A stretch of DNA of 14,452 nucleotides, from NCBI GenBank assembly GCA_031285695.1, contig JAITVR010000041.1:1-14452 (forward strand), in the 5' to 3' direction. Numbering within the stretch: the stretch's first letter is position 1; the number at the start of each line of letters is the position of its first letter. The notes under the pieces were generated by a model. That model saw nothing but the letters and a program-made list of their open reading frames with translations, did no database searches and was not told where the DNA came from. This DNA is from Prevotellaceae bacterium. Lineage in GTDB: Bacteria > Bacteroidota > Bacteroidia > Bacteroidales > UBA932. Position numbers and translations under genes: made by a program. Below are positions 6,900-14,107 of the stretch, in pieces.

Positions 6900-7316
6900 A
6901 TGAAAAAAAGATTTTTGCTATCAATGTTGGCAGCCGCCATGGTATTTGGCAGCTGCTGGAAGGGAGATGGGGACGGTATTAAATATATCTTTGACATTAA
7001 GAACCACAACCTCTCAGAAGAAGACCTTTATACGCTACTAAGCTACATGAAAGATGAGGGTTTCCCCGGTAGCGCTAACATAGGAGGTAAGAATGTTACT
7101 TCAAACGTAATGTTGGAGTTAGCCGATGAGATGGCACGAGAAGCATTTGAAGATTACGCAAAGGATTTTGACAAAGATGATATTGATGACCTTGATTTAA
7201 GTGTTGACCCTACCTTTACATGGTACGTATGGCGCGATGCTAACCCTCTCGACGTCATTGACAGCGGAGAAGAGATAATTGGCGAGTTCCACTACCCCTA
7301 CGATTTGGAAGATTAG
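6900..7316 (+). CDS. Small acidic lipoprotein of unknown function
   Basis: I do not recognise this 138-residue protein. It begins with a clear lipoprotein signal: MKKR, a hydrophobic stretch and the lipobox VFGSC with Cys19. After Cys19 comes a short Gly/Asp-rich linker (WKGDGDG). The mature part is strongly acidic, especially about 95-115 (DYAKDFDKDDIDDLDLSVD), then an aromatic stretch TFTWYVWRD and a C-terminal FHYPYDLED. No repeats, catalytic motif or second Cys are visible. The Asp clusters could bind divalent cations, but their spacing does not form a clean EF-hand or dockerin loop. It is monocistronic, with a predicted promoter upstream and a hairpin after it, facing uxaA. It may be lineage-specific. 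Confidence 0.85.
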   Translation: MKKRFLLSMLAAAMVFGSCWKGDGDGIKYIFDIKNHNLSEEDLYTLLSYMKDEGFPGSANIGGKNVTSNVMLELADEMAREAFEDYAKDFDKDDIDDLDLSVDPTFTWYVWRDANPLDVIDSGEEIIGEFHYPYDLED

Positions 7317-7342
7317 CAGTATGAAGCTTATACGCTAAGGTA

Positions 7343-7371
7343 AAACGGCTACCAAAGTTTGGTAGCCGTTT
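7343..7371 (+). terminator. Hairpin after the acidic lipoprotein gene
   Basis: AAACGGCTACCA (7343-7354) pairs perfectly with 7360-7371 around a 5-base loop. It lies 26 bases after the stop codon. The following bases TGCTGTTTG are only moderately T-rich, so termination efficiency is uncertain. Confidence 0.7.
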
Positions 7372-7393
7372 GCTGTTTGTAGGGTTTGCAAAC

Positions 7394-7432
7394 AAAAAGT
7401 GGAGAGTGCTATCATTTTCCACTCTCCACTTT
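7394..7432 (-). terminator. Intrinsic terminator after uxaA (minus strand)
   Basis: The perfect 13-base stem AAAGTGGAGAGTG (7396-7408) with 7420-7432 is followed on the minus strand by a T-rich run (TTTTTGTTTG). It starts 12 bases after the uxaA stop codon. The arm word GTGGAGAGTG, plus the adjacent CAATTCTCAATTCT (7433-7446), has the iterated look of the other intergenic repeats here. Confidence 0.75.
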
Positions 7433-7444
7433 CAATTCTCAATT

Positions 7445-8932
7445 CTATAGCGTTACTCCCGTTTTGAAAATAGCTATTTCGCGGAAGTTGTTCTTCTCGG
7501 TATTTACCTTTTCGCCGTTGGCCACGCTGATTATGTACTTGATGAAGCGCTCGGTGGCGGCGTCCATCGTCTCGTTTTCTACAATGGCGCCTGCGTTGAA
7601 GTCAATCCACGTGGGTTTGTTTTGAAACAAGGGCGTGTTGGTCGAAATCTTCATGGTGGGCACAAAGCTGCCAAAGGGGGTGCCACGCCCCGTGGTAAAT
7701 AACACTAATTGGCAGCCTGCTGCGCCTAAGGTAGTGGCGGCCACCAAGTCGTTGCCCGGTGCGCTGAGCAGGTTCAGCCCCTTGGTTTTTATGCGCTCGC
7801 CGTACATCAGCACGTCCTTTACCTCCGATGTGCCCGACTTTTGGGTGCAGCCCAGCGACTTTTCCTCTAAGGTTGAAATGCCACCCGCCTTATTGCCCGG
7901 CGAGGGATTTTCGTATATGGGCTGCTTGTTTTTGGTAAAGTAATCCTTAAAGTCGTTGATGAGGTGCACCGTTTTGTCGAACATTCCGGTGCTTCCGCAG
8001 CGGTTCATCAGTATGGTTTCGGCGCCAAACATTTCGGGCACCTCGGTGAGCACCGTGGTGCCGCCCTGCGCTACCAAAAAGTCGGAGAACATGCCCAACA
8101 GCGGGTTGGCGGTGATGCCTGAAAATCCGTCGCTGCCGCCGCACTTTAAGCCCACGCGCAATTCGGATAGCGGAACTTCGGTGCGCACATCGGCCGAGGC
8201 TTTTTTGTACAGGTCGCGCAGCAGCTTCATACCTTCCTCCAGCTCGTCCTTTACTTTTTGCGTTTCGAGGAAGTAAATTCTGTCGGTATCGTACTCGCCC
8301 AAGAATTCGCGGAAGGCAGCAGGCTGATTATTCTCGCAGCCCAAGCCGAGCACTAGCACCGCGCCGGCGTTGGGGTGTAGCACTATGTCGCGCAGAATCT
8401 TTCGCGTGTTTTCGTGGTCGTCGCCTAGCTGCGAGCAGCCGTAGTTGTGCGGAAAAGCAACAATGGCGTCCACGTTTTTCTCTCCCGTTTCTTTTTTCAG
8501 CAGCTCCACCAGCTGGTTGGCGGTGCCGTTTACGCAGCCCACGGTGGGCACAATCCACACCTCGTTGCGAATGCCCACATCGCCATTCTTGCGCTTGTAA
8601 CCTTTGAAGGTCATGCTGCGGTTGGTAAACTTGGGCTCGGTTTTTACCGGCTCATACTTGTAGTCAAGCAGCCCCTCGAGGTTGGTCTTGATGTTCTTTT
8701 CGTTTACCAGCTCGCCCTGCGCAATGTTGGCCACGGCGTGCCCTATGGCGTAGCCGTACTTAATGATGTGGTCGCCGGTTTTCAAATCCTTTAGAGCAAA
8801 CTTGTGCCCCATGGCTATGTCGGCCTTGATGGTAAGGCTCACGCCGTCCACCGTAAGCTGCGTGCCGCTTGCGAGTGCCGTAATTGCAACTGCAACGTTG
8901 TCGGTGGAGTTTATTTTTAGGAATTCAATCAT
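7445..8932 (-). CDS. uxaA: Altronate dehydratase UxaA
   Basis: UxaA dehydrates D-altronate to 2-dehydro-3-deoxy-D-gluconate in galacturonate catabolism, in the cytoplasm; the family is metal-dependent. The 495 residues equal the usual length. An N-terminal SAF-type domain (about 1-75, ending in LKTGDHIIKYGYAIGHA) is followed by the large catalytic UxaA/GarD domain: KNGDVGIRNEVWIVPTVGC, PHNYGCSQLGDDHENT, LVLGLGCENNQ, KCGGSDGFSGITANPLLG, PEMFGAETILMNRCG, NPSPGNKAGGISTLEEKSLG and FTTGRGTPFGSFVPTMKIST, all family-typical. The start ATG 8932 gives MIEFLKINSTDNV. It lies 156 bases downstream of uxaB, the previous pathway enzyme, so co-transcription is likely even though a hairpin sits between them. 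Confidence 0.96.
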   Translation of the reverse strand: MIEFLKINSTDNVAVAITALASGTQLTVDGVSLTIKADIAMGHKFALKDLKTGDHIIKYGYAIGHAVANIAQGELVNEKNIKTNLEGLLDYKYEPVKTEPKFTNRSMTFKGYKRKNGDVGIRNEVWIVPTVGCVNGTANQLVELLKKETGEKNVDAIVAFPHNYGCSQLGDDHENTRKILRDIVLHPNAGAVLVLGLGCENNQPAAFREFLGEYDTDRIYFLETQKVKDELEEGMKLLRDLYKKASADVRTEVPLSELRVGLKCGGSDGFSGITANPLLGMFSDFLVAQGGTTVLTEVPEMFGAETILMNRCGSTGMFDKTVHLINDFKDYFTKNKQPIYENPSPGNKAGGISTLEEKSLGCTQKSGTSEVKDVLMYGERIKTKGLNLLSAPGNDLVAATTLGAAGCQLVLFTTGRGTPFGSFVPTMKISTNTPLFQNKPTWIDFNAGAIVENETMDAATERFIKYIISVANGEKVNTEKNNFREIAIFKTGVTL

Positions 8933-8943
8933 GATGATGTTAC

Positions 8944-8973
8944 AGGAAGTTTAAGGAATTTAGGAAGTTTAAG
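8944..8973. repeat. Direct repeat AGGAAGTTTAAG just upstream of uxaA
   Basis: AGGAAGTTTAAG occurs at 8944-8955 and 8962-8973, an 18-base period, with the variant word AGGAATTT between them. It lies 11-40 bases upstream of the uxaA start on the minus strand, so it would be in the 5' leader of uxaA. It belongs to the simple-word repeats seen between many Bacteroidota genes. Confidence 0.75.
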
Positions 8974-8996
8974 AAGGCTATGAATGGGAAAATAGT

Positions 8997-9064
8997 AAAA
9001 GAGGAAAAAGGTAAAAGAGAACATTCTCTACTACTTTTTTTCTGTTTTCCCTTTTTCCTCTTTT
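8997..9064. repeat. Large inverted repeat between uxaB and uxaA
   Basis: AAAAGAGGAAAAAGG (8997-9011) pairs perfectly with 9050-9064, and a smaller stem AGAGAA/TTCTCT (9016-9021 with 9024-9029) is nested inside. One strand is almost pure purine, the other pyrimidine. On the mRNA it could form a hairpin between uxaB and uxaA, either weakening read-through or protecting the upstream message. Confidence 0.8.
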
Positions 9065-9088
9065 TCTTGAATTTATTAAAATTCTGCT

Positions 9089-10528
9089 TTACAAAATACC
9101 TTTCACCGTTTCCAACATTCCCTTGCTTGCAATGCTTTCCAAATCCTTTGCGAGCAAATCGGTTAGGCCGGCAACCTTGTTGAGGTCTTCGCCCCAAATG
9201 TATTCCGAAGCCAGTACTCCCTGCGCCACTTTTTTCACATCGCCGCTTGCCCACAGGTTGGTAAGCAGGTCAAGTATTTGCTTGTCGTCATTGGGTACAA
9301 TTTGGTCGTTGCCGCGCTTGCCGCCCTTGTAGTAGGTGCAAATGCCGGCCAAGCCAAGCACAATGCCCTGCGGCAGCGTGCCTTTTCTTTCCAAATAAAT
9401 TTTCAATCCGGGCAAATCGCGGGTTTTGAACTTTGGGAATGAGTTGAGCATAATGCTCGTTACAAAGTGCTTTACAAAGGGGTTGCGGAAGCGCTCCATC
9501 ACATCGGCGGCGTACTGCTCCAGCTGGTCTTTGGGCAGGTTGAGCGTGCTCATCAGCTCCTCGGTCATTACCTTGCGCACAAATTTTCCAAGCACTTCGT
9601 CTTCGCAAATTTCGCGCACGGTATCCAATCCCGAAAGGTAGCCCACGGGCGACAGCACGGTGTGCGGACCGTTGAGCAGCGTAACTTTGCGCTCGTGGTA
9701 CGGCGATTCGTTAGGAACAAAAAGTACGTTCAGTCCGGCCTTGTCGGCAGGGAATTCTTTTGCCACGCTTTCCGGCGCTTCAATTACCCAAAAGTGGAAG
9801 ATTTCGGCCTTTACCACCAGCTTATCTTCGTAGTTGACTTTTGCCAAAATTTCGTTGATAGTATCCTTGGGGTAGCCCGGCACAATGCGGTCCACCAGCG
9901 TAGAGTACACGCCGCATGCAGCATCGAACCAAGCCTTAAATTCTGCGCCCAACTGCCACAATTCAATGTACTGCTCAATGCACTTTTTCAGCTCCTTTCC
10001 GTTGTGGAAAATCAGCTCGCAGGGGAAAATAATCAGCCCCTTGCTTTTATCGCCGTTGAAGGTTTTGAAGCGGTGGTAAAGTAGCTGCACCAGCTTGCCC
10101 GGGTACGAAGATGCGGGTTTATCGTCCAGCTTGCAGTTTGCGTCAAAGGCAATGCCGGCTTCGGTGGTGTTCGATATAACAAAGCGCATTTCGGGATTTT
10201 CGGCCAGCTTCATGTACTCGTCAAACTGCGTGTAGGGGTTCAGGCCGCGGCTGATTACGTCAATCATGTCAATGCTGTCCACGGTTTTTCCCTTGTCCAA
10301 GCCCTGCAAATTGAGGTGGTACAGGCAATCCTGCGCGTTGAGCATATCCACCATTCCCTTATCAATAGGCTGCACCACCACCACGCTGCTGTTGAAGTCC
10401 GCCTTTTCGTTCATGTTCCACACAATCCAATCCACAAAGGCGCGGAGGAAGTTGCCTTCGCCAAATTGGATAATTCTTTCGGGGCGCGTTTTTGCCGCCG
10501 GTGCGTTCTTTCTGTTAAGCTGATTCAT
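9089..10528 (-). CDS. uxaB: Tagaturonate reductase (altronate oxidoreductase) UxaB
   Basis: UxaB reduces D-tagaturonate to D-altronate with NADH in the cytoplasm, the step before UxaA. It belongs to the long-chain mannitol dehydrogenase family; the 479 residues match the usual length (483 in E. coli). The N-terminal Rossmann domain has the nucleotide-binding RIIQFGEGNFLRAFVDW (residues 18-34), and the C-terminal domain has the family signature K281-x4-N286-x2-H289 (KVTLLNGPH), which includes the catalytic Lys, followed by GYLSGLDTV. RFRNPFVKHF and GLAGICTYYKGG are also typical of UxaB. ATG 10528 is used. It is the first gene of a probable uxaB-uxaA unit. UxaC, which makes tagaturonate, is not in the window. 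Confidence 0.95.
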   Translation of the reverse strand: MNQLNRKNAPAAKTRPERIIQFGEGNFLRAFVDWIVWNMNEKADFNSSVVVVQPIDKGMVDMLNAQDCLYHLNLQGLDKGKTVDSIDMIDVISRGLNPYTQFDEYMKLAENPEMRFVISNTTEAGIAFDANCKLDDKPASSYPGKLVQLLYHRFKTFNGDKSKGLIIFPCELIFHNGKELKKCIEQYIELWQLGAEFKAWFDAACGVYSTLVDRIVPGYPKDTINEILAKVNYEDKLVVKAEIFHFWVIEAPESVAKEFPADKAGLNVLFVPNESPYHERKVTLLNGPHTVLSPVGYLSGLDTVREICEDEVLGKFVRKVMTEELMSTLNLPKDQLEQYAADVMERFRNPFVKHFVTSIMLNSFPKFKTRDLPGLKIYLERKGTLPQGIVLGLAGICTYYKGGKRGNDQIVPNDDKQILDLLTNLWASGDVKKVAQGVLASEYIWGEDLNKVAGLTDLLAKDLESIASKGMLETVKGIL

Positions 10529-10588
10529 GTTTTTTGTTTTTTATTAGTTTGAAAAAATAATTTATTAACGATTGAAAACGACATCTTA

Positions 10589-10596
10589 CAAAGGTA
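10589..10596 (-). promoter_or_regulatory. Candidate -7 box for uxaB
   Basis: On the minus strand this reads TACCTTTG, an exact TAnnTTTG, about 60 bases before the uxaB ATG. No TTTG-like box lies 19-22 bases upstream (the region is GAGGG), so an activator may be needed or the match may be chance. Confidence 0.5.
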
Positions 10597-10653
10597 GTAT
10601 TTTTTCGTGTGAAGCCCTCTTTTTATGTTTTATTTTTAGCAAAAAAACTTTGC

Positions 10654-10676
10654 AACTATTTGTATATCAAGTAGTT
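10654..10676. promoter_or_regulatory. Operator-like palindrome upstream of uxaB
   Basis: A 23-base interrupted palindrome of form AACTA-n-TTG-n5-CAA-n-TAGTT (minus-strand reading) lies about 60 bases upstream of the candidate -7 box. Its core, TTGATATACAA, resembles the TTGGTATACCAA core of ExuR/UxuR sites in enterobacteria, though Bacteroidota may use a different regulator. No regulator gene is in the window. Confidence 0.45.
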
Positions 10677-10712
10677 AAAACAGAATGACAAATGCGTGTT
10701 ATTGTCGTTTTT

Positions 10713-13517
10713 TTAGTGCGCTTCGAGCCAGTTTTTGCCTGTTCCGGCTTCGGCAATCAGCGGCACCATTAGCCGGTAGGCCAATTCCATTTCCCGCACC
10801 ACCAACTTTTGCACCTCCTCCAATTCGGGCTTACACACATCAACCACAAGCTCATCGTGCACCTGCAAAATCATGCGCGATTTGAAATTTTCTTTTTGCA
10901 GCCGCGCGTGAATTTTTATCATCGCCAGCTTAATAATGTCAGCTGCCGAGCCCTGTATCGGCGCGTTGATGGCGTTGCGCTCGGCGAAGCTGCGCACCAT
11001 CGCGTTGCGCGAATTTATATCGGGCAGCATGCGTTTTCGTCCGCAAATAGTTTGCACAAAACCCTTGCCGCGCGCGTCGTCTATGGCGCTGTCCATGTAC
11101 TCGCGCACCTTGGGGTAGGTAGCAAAATAACCCTCAATGAGCGTTCGCGCCTCGCCCCGCGGAATGTTGAGCCGCTGCGCCAAACCATACGACGATATGC
11201 CGTAAATGATGCCAAAGTTGGCAGTTTTTGCGCGCCGGCGCTGCTCTTTCGTTACCTCGTCAATTGATACGTGAAAAATTTTTGCCGCAGTGCTTGCGTG
11301 AATATCTTCATTTTTCAAAAACGCTTCAACCAAGTGTGGGTCTTGGCTGAGGTGCGCCATTAAGCGCAATTCCACCTGCGAGTAGTCGGCCGAAAGCAGT
11401 GTATGATTTTCGTCAGAAGGAATAAATGCCTTGCGAATTTCGCGTCCGCGCTCATCGCGAATGGGAATATTTTGCAGGTTGGGATTGTTGCTGCTCAGCC
11501 GCCCCGTGGAAGTTACCGCTTGGTTGAACGAGGTGTGAATGTGCCCTGTGCGAGCATTTACCAGCGTTGGCAGCGTTTCCACATACGATGAAAGCAGCTT
11601 TTTTAGCCCGCGCAGCTCCAATATTTTTTCTACAATTGGGTGCTTGTCGCGCAGTGCAGCCAGCGTTTCTTCGCTTGTTGAATACTGCTTTGTTTTGCCC
11701 GTGGTGCGTGCGTTATCCGATATTTTCAGCTTATCAAAAAGCACCTCGCCCAGTTGCTTTGGCGAGAAAACGTTGAGCGCAGGTTCGCCTGCCATTTCGC
11801 GAATTTCGCTATCCAACTTTTGCAGCTCATCGGCCAGCTCTTTTCCGTATTCAGCCAAGCCCTTGGAGTCAATGCGCACGCCCTCCCACTCCATATCTCC
11901 AAGCACGTAAATGAGCGGCGCTTCCACCGTTTCGTACAGCTTTTCTAAGCCTTCTTTTTTTAATTCGGCAAATAATTTTTCATGTAACCGAATGGTAACA
12001 TCAGCATCTTCGGCGGCGTACTCCGTCAACTTTTCTATGGAAACATCGGACATTTTTCCCTGCCCGTTTTTCTTTTCTCCAATCAATTTTTCGATGGGGA
12101 TAGGCGCGTAGTTTAGGTACGTTTCGGCAAGGTAGTTCATGTTGTGGCGCAGGTCGGGCTCAAGCAGGTAGTGCATCAGCATGGTGTCGTGCAGCGCGCC
12201 CTGCAGGCTAATGCCCATGCGCTTTAGCGCCAAGTAGTCGAACTTTATATTCTGCCCAATTTTTGCAATGCTTGCATTTTCAAGCGGCGCGCGCAGCAAT
12301 GCTACTTTTTGCGTAAAATCATTTTCGCTTGACGAAAGCGGTACAAACCAAGCCTCATGCGGTTTTACAGCAAATGAAAGTCCTACAATATCGGCATCAA
12401 TTGGCTCCACGCTGTCGGTTTCGCTGTCGAAGCAAAATTGCGCTTGCTGCATTAGCATTTCGCATAATTTTTTCACCTCATCAATGCTTTGCGCGGTGTG
12501 GTAAATGTGCTCAACATCGCTAATTGTGTTGAGGTGCGAGCTGCTTTCAACCGTTGCTGCTGCTGTGTTTTCAGTAGGCATAAGCGAGTTGAATAAATCG
12601 CCTTGAATGTGCGTTGCTGTTTTTTTCGGAGCAGGCTGAGATGGCGCAAGTGCACCAAAAAGTTCGCGGTTAAAAACGTGAAATTCCAGCTCCTTAAACA
12701 AGGCCTGCAACGCTTCTTTGTTCGGCGCTTTTATCTCAAATGCAGCTTCGTCCAACTCTACAGGCGCGTTCAAGTCAATGGTTACAAGCTTTTTTGCGCG
12801 CAGCAGCTGCGGAATATTTTGCTCTATCGACTCGCGCATTTTTCCCTTTAGCTCGCCCACGTGCTCAATTACGCCTTCCAAGTTGCCGTACTGCGAAATC
12901 AATTTGCTCGCCGTTTTTTCGCCAATTCCCGGCGCGCCCGGCACGTTATCCGACACATCGCCCCACAGCGCAAGCAAGTCTATAACCTGCTTGGGCTCTT
13001 GAATTCCGTGCTGTTCGCACACTTCGCGCGGCCCGATTTTCTCGTCCGGTTTTTCCCAACGCGCGGGTTTAAACATCAAAATATTGTCGCTCACCAGCTG
13101 CCCGTAATCTTTGTCGGGCGTCATCATGTAGGTTACAAATCCTTGTTGCTCAGCCTTTTTGGCGAGCGTTCCAATCACATCATCGGCCTCAAAACCGGGC
13201 AGCACAATGACGGGAATGTTGAACGCTTGCAGTATTTCTTTTATTACAGGAATGGATTGTTGAATGACTTCGGGCGTTTCGCTGCGGTTGGCCTTGTACT
13301 GCGGGTACATGATGTGGCGAAAAGTTTCGCCGCCGGGGTCGAAACACACCGCTAAGTGCGTAGGATTTTCGCGCTTTTTTATGTCCAAAATTGTTTTGGT
13401 AAACCCAAAAATTGCCGATGTATTCAAGCCTTGCGCGTTGGCCATTGGCTTTTTCATAAAGGCATAGTAGGCGCGGTATATAAGGGCAAATGCGTCGAGA
13501 AGAAAAAGTTTTTTCAT
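10713..13517 (-). CDS. polA: DNA polymerase I, three-domain, proofreading intact
   Basis: PolA fills gaps and removes RNA primers during replication and repair. The 934 residues match a full-length enzyme (928 in E. coli). The 5'-3' exonuclease spans about 1-290 with GFEADDVIGTLA, TPDKDYGQLV and GDVSDNVPGAPGIGEKTA. The 3'-5' exonuclease spans about 330-520 and keeps all catalytic positions: D364 and E366 (FDSETDS), D427 (KFD), Y500 and D504 (YAAEDAD). The polymerase spans about 530-934 with motif A LLSADYSQVELRL (D711), the O-helix RRAKTANFGIIYG (K764, F768, Y772) and motif C QVHDEL (D888). A linker at about 290-330 is low in complexity. ATG 13517 gives MKKLFLLDAFALIYRAYYAF, the usual start; longer in-frame starts would run into queD. 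It lies 49 bases downstream of queD, probably co-transcribed. Confidence 0.97.
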   Translation of the reverse strand: MKKLFLLDAFALIYRAYYAFMKKPMANAQGLNTSAIFGFTKTILDIKKRENPTHLAVCFDPGGETFRHIMYPQYKANRSETPEVIQQSIPVIKEILQAFNIPVIVLPGFEADDVIGTLAKKAEQQGFVTYMMTPDKDYGQLVSDNILMFKPARWEKPDEKIGPREVCEQHGIQEPKQVIDLLALWGDVSDNVPGAPGIGEKTASKLISQYGNLEGVIEHVGELKGKMRESIEQNIPQLLRAKKLVTIDLNAPVELDEAAFEIKAPNKEALQALFKELEFHVFNRELFGALAPSQPAPKKTATHIQGDLFNSLMPTENTAAATVESSSHLNTISDVEHIYHTAQSIDEVKKLCEMLMQQAQFCFDSETDSVEPIDADIVGLSFAVKPHEAWFVPLSSSENDFTQKVALLRAPLENASIAKIGQNIKFDYLALKRMGISLQGALHDTMLMHYLLEPDLRHNMNYLAETYLNYAPIPIEKLIGEKKNGQGKMSDVSIEKLTEYAAEDADVTIRLHEKLFAELKKEGLEKLYETVEAPLIYVLGDMEWEGVRIDSKGLAEYGKELADELQKLDSEIREMAGEPALNVFSPKQLGEVLFDKLKISDNARTTGKTKQYSTSEETLAALRDKHPIVEKILELRGLKKLLSSYVETLPTLVNARTGHIHTSFNQAVTSTGRLSSNNPNLQNIPIRDERGREIRKAFIPSDENHTLLSADYSQVELRLMAHLSQDPHLVEAFLKNEDIHASTAAKIFHVSIDEVTKEQRRRAKTANFGIIYGISSYGLAQRLNIPRGEARTLIEGYFATYPKVREYMDSAIDDARGKGFVQTICGRKRMLPDINSRNAMVRSFAERNAINAPIQGSAADIIKLAMIKIHARLQKENFKSRMILQVHDELVVDVCKPELEEVQKLVVREMELAYRLMVPLIAEAGTGKNWLEAH

Positions 13518-13528
13518 GCGAAAAAGAG

Positions 13529-13543
13529 AGATAAAAGGATAAA
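13529..13543. repeat. Short copy of the GATAAAAGGATAAA word repeat
   Basis: AGATAAAAGGATAAA here, between queD and polA, is identical over 15 bases to 14056-14070 between the DUF2851 gene and queD. The minus-strand leader of polA therefore contains the same simple-word motif as the leader of queD. Confidence 0.7.
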
Positions 13544-13566
13544 AAAATAAAGGCTGCGCGATAAAT

Positions 13567-14007
13567 TTATTCGTTATCGCTTGCATGCCATTCGGCAAAT
13601 GAGGTGGCGGTTTCGTACAGCTTTATGCTGTGTAGCTGAACGTTTTTTGGCAGCTCGTTTTTCAAAATTTCAGCCATTTGAATTACCATATTTTCGCAGG
13701 TTGGTTGATAATTTACGCACACAATTTTGGTGTGAATTTTTTTCAGCGCCTCGTCCATTTTTGTACCTTGGCGTAGCATAAGCGCGTGCTCCACTTTTTC
13801 TATAATAAATTCGTTTACAATGCGTTTCAAATCCGTAAAATCCATTACCATGCCGTACTTTGGGCTGGTAATGTCGGTAATGGGCGTGCCGCAAATGGTA
13901 ACAAACAGGCGGTACGAGTGCCCGTGAATATTGCTGCACTGCCCGTCGTAGCTTTCGAGCAGGTGCGCCATTTCAAACGAAAATTCTTTGGTTACGCGAA
14001 CAATCAT
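13567..14007 (-). CDS. queD: 6-carboxytetrahydropterin synthase family protein QueD
   Basis: QueD converts dihydroneopterin triphosphate to 6-carboxytetrahydropterin, an early step toward queuosine in tRNA; some relatives make 6-pyruvoyl-tetrahydropterin instead. The 146 residues fit the family. Zn ligands are visible as His15 (FEMAHLL), His28 and His30 (NIHGHSY), and the catalytic Cys is Cys24, placed as in QueD. Further family features are the MVMDFTDLK segment, HALML, PTCENMV and the C-terminal YETATSFAEW, whose Glu binds the pterin. ATG 14007 gives MIVRVTKEFSFEMAH, the standard beginning. No queC, queE or queF is nearby, so the pathway role rests on the family. Confidence 0.93.
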   Translation of the reverse strand: MIVRVTKEFSFEMAHLLESYDGQCSNIHGHSYRLFVTICGTPITDITSPKYGMVMDFTDLKRIVNEFIIEKVEHALMLRQGTKMDEALKKIHTKIVCVNYQPTCENMVIQMAEILKNELPKNVQLHSIKLYETATSFAEWHASDNE

Positions 14008-14048
14008 TTTTCTAAAATAAAAGTTGAATTACAAGTAAAAAATAAATG

Positions 14049-14104
14049 GATAAAAAGATAAAAGGATAAATTTTATCGCGCGAAGCGCATTTTATCTTTT
14101 TATC
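14049..14104. repeat. Inverted repeat between the DUF2851 gene and queD
   Basis: GATAAAAAGATAAAA (14049-14063) pairs perfectly with 14090-14104. The 26-base interior contains a second small palindrome, GCGC-GAA-GCGC (14078-14088). It begins 4 bases after the DUF2851 stop codon on the minus strand, and T-rich sequence follows toward queD, so it may serve as a weak terminator or processing site. Confidence 0.8.
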
Positions 14105-14107
14105 AAT

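Noticed and set aside
9467..10084. A 205-residue plus-strand frame antisense to uxaB
   Set aside because: UxaB is unambiguous on the other strand; the frame has no recognisable domain and results from codon bias.
10687..10706. GACAA/TTGTC hairpin after polA
   Set aside because: Only a 5-base stem with a 10-base loop and no U-tract on the polA side; too weak to call a terminator.
13518..13598. Longer N-terminus for polA (27 extra residues)
   Set aside because: It would overlap the end of queD and adds sequence absent from PolA; ATG 13517 begins the conserved MKKLFLLDAF.
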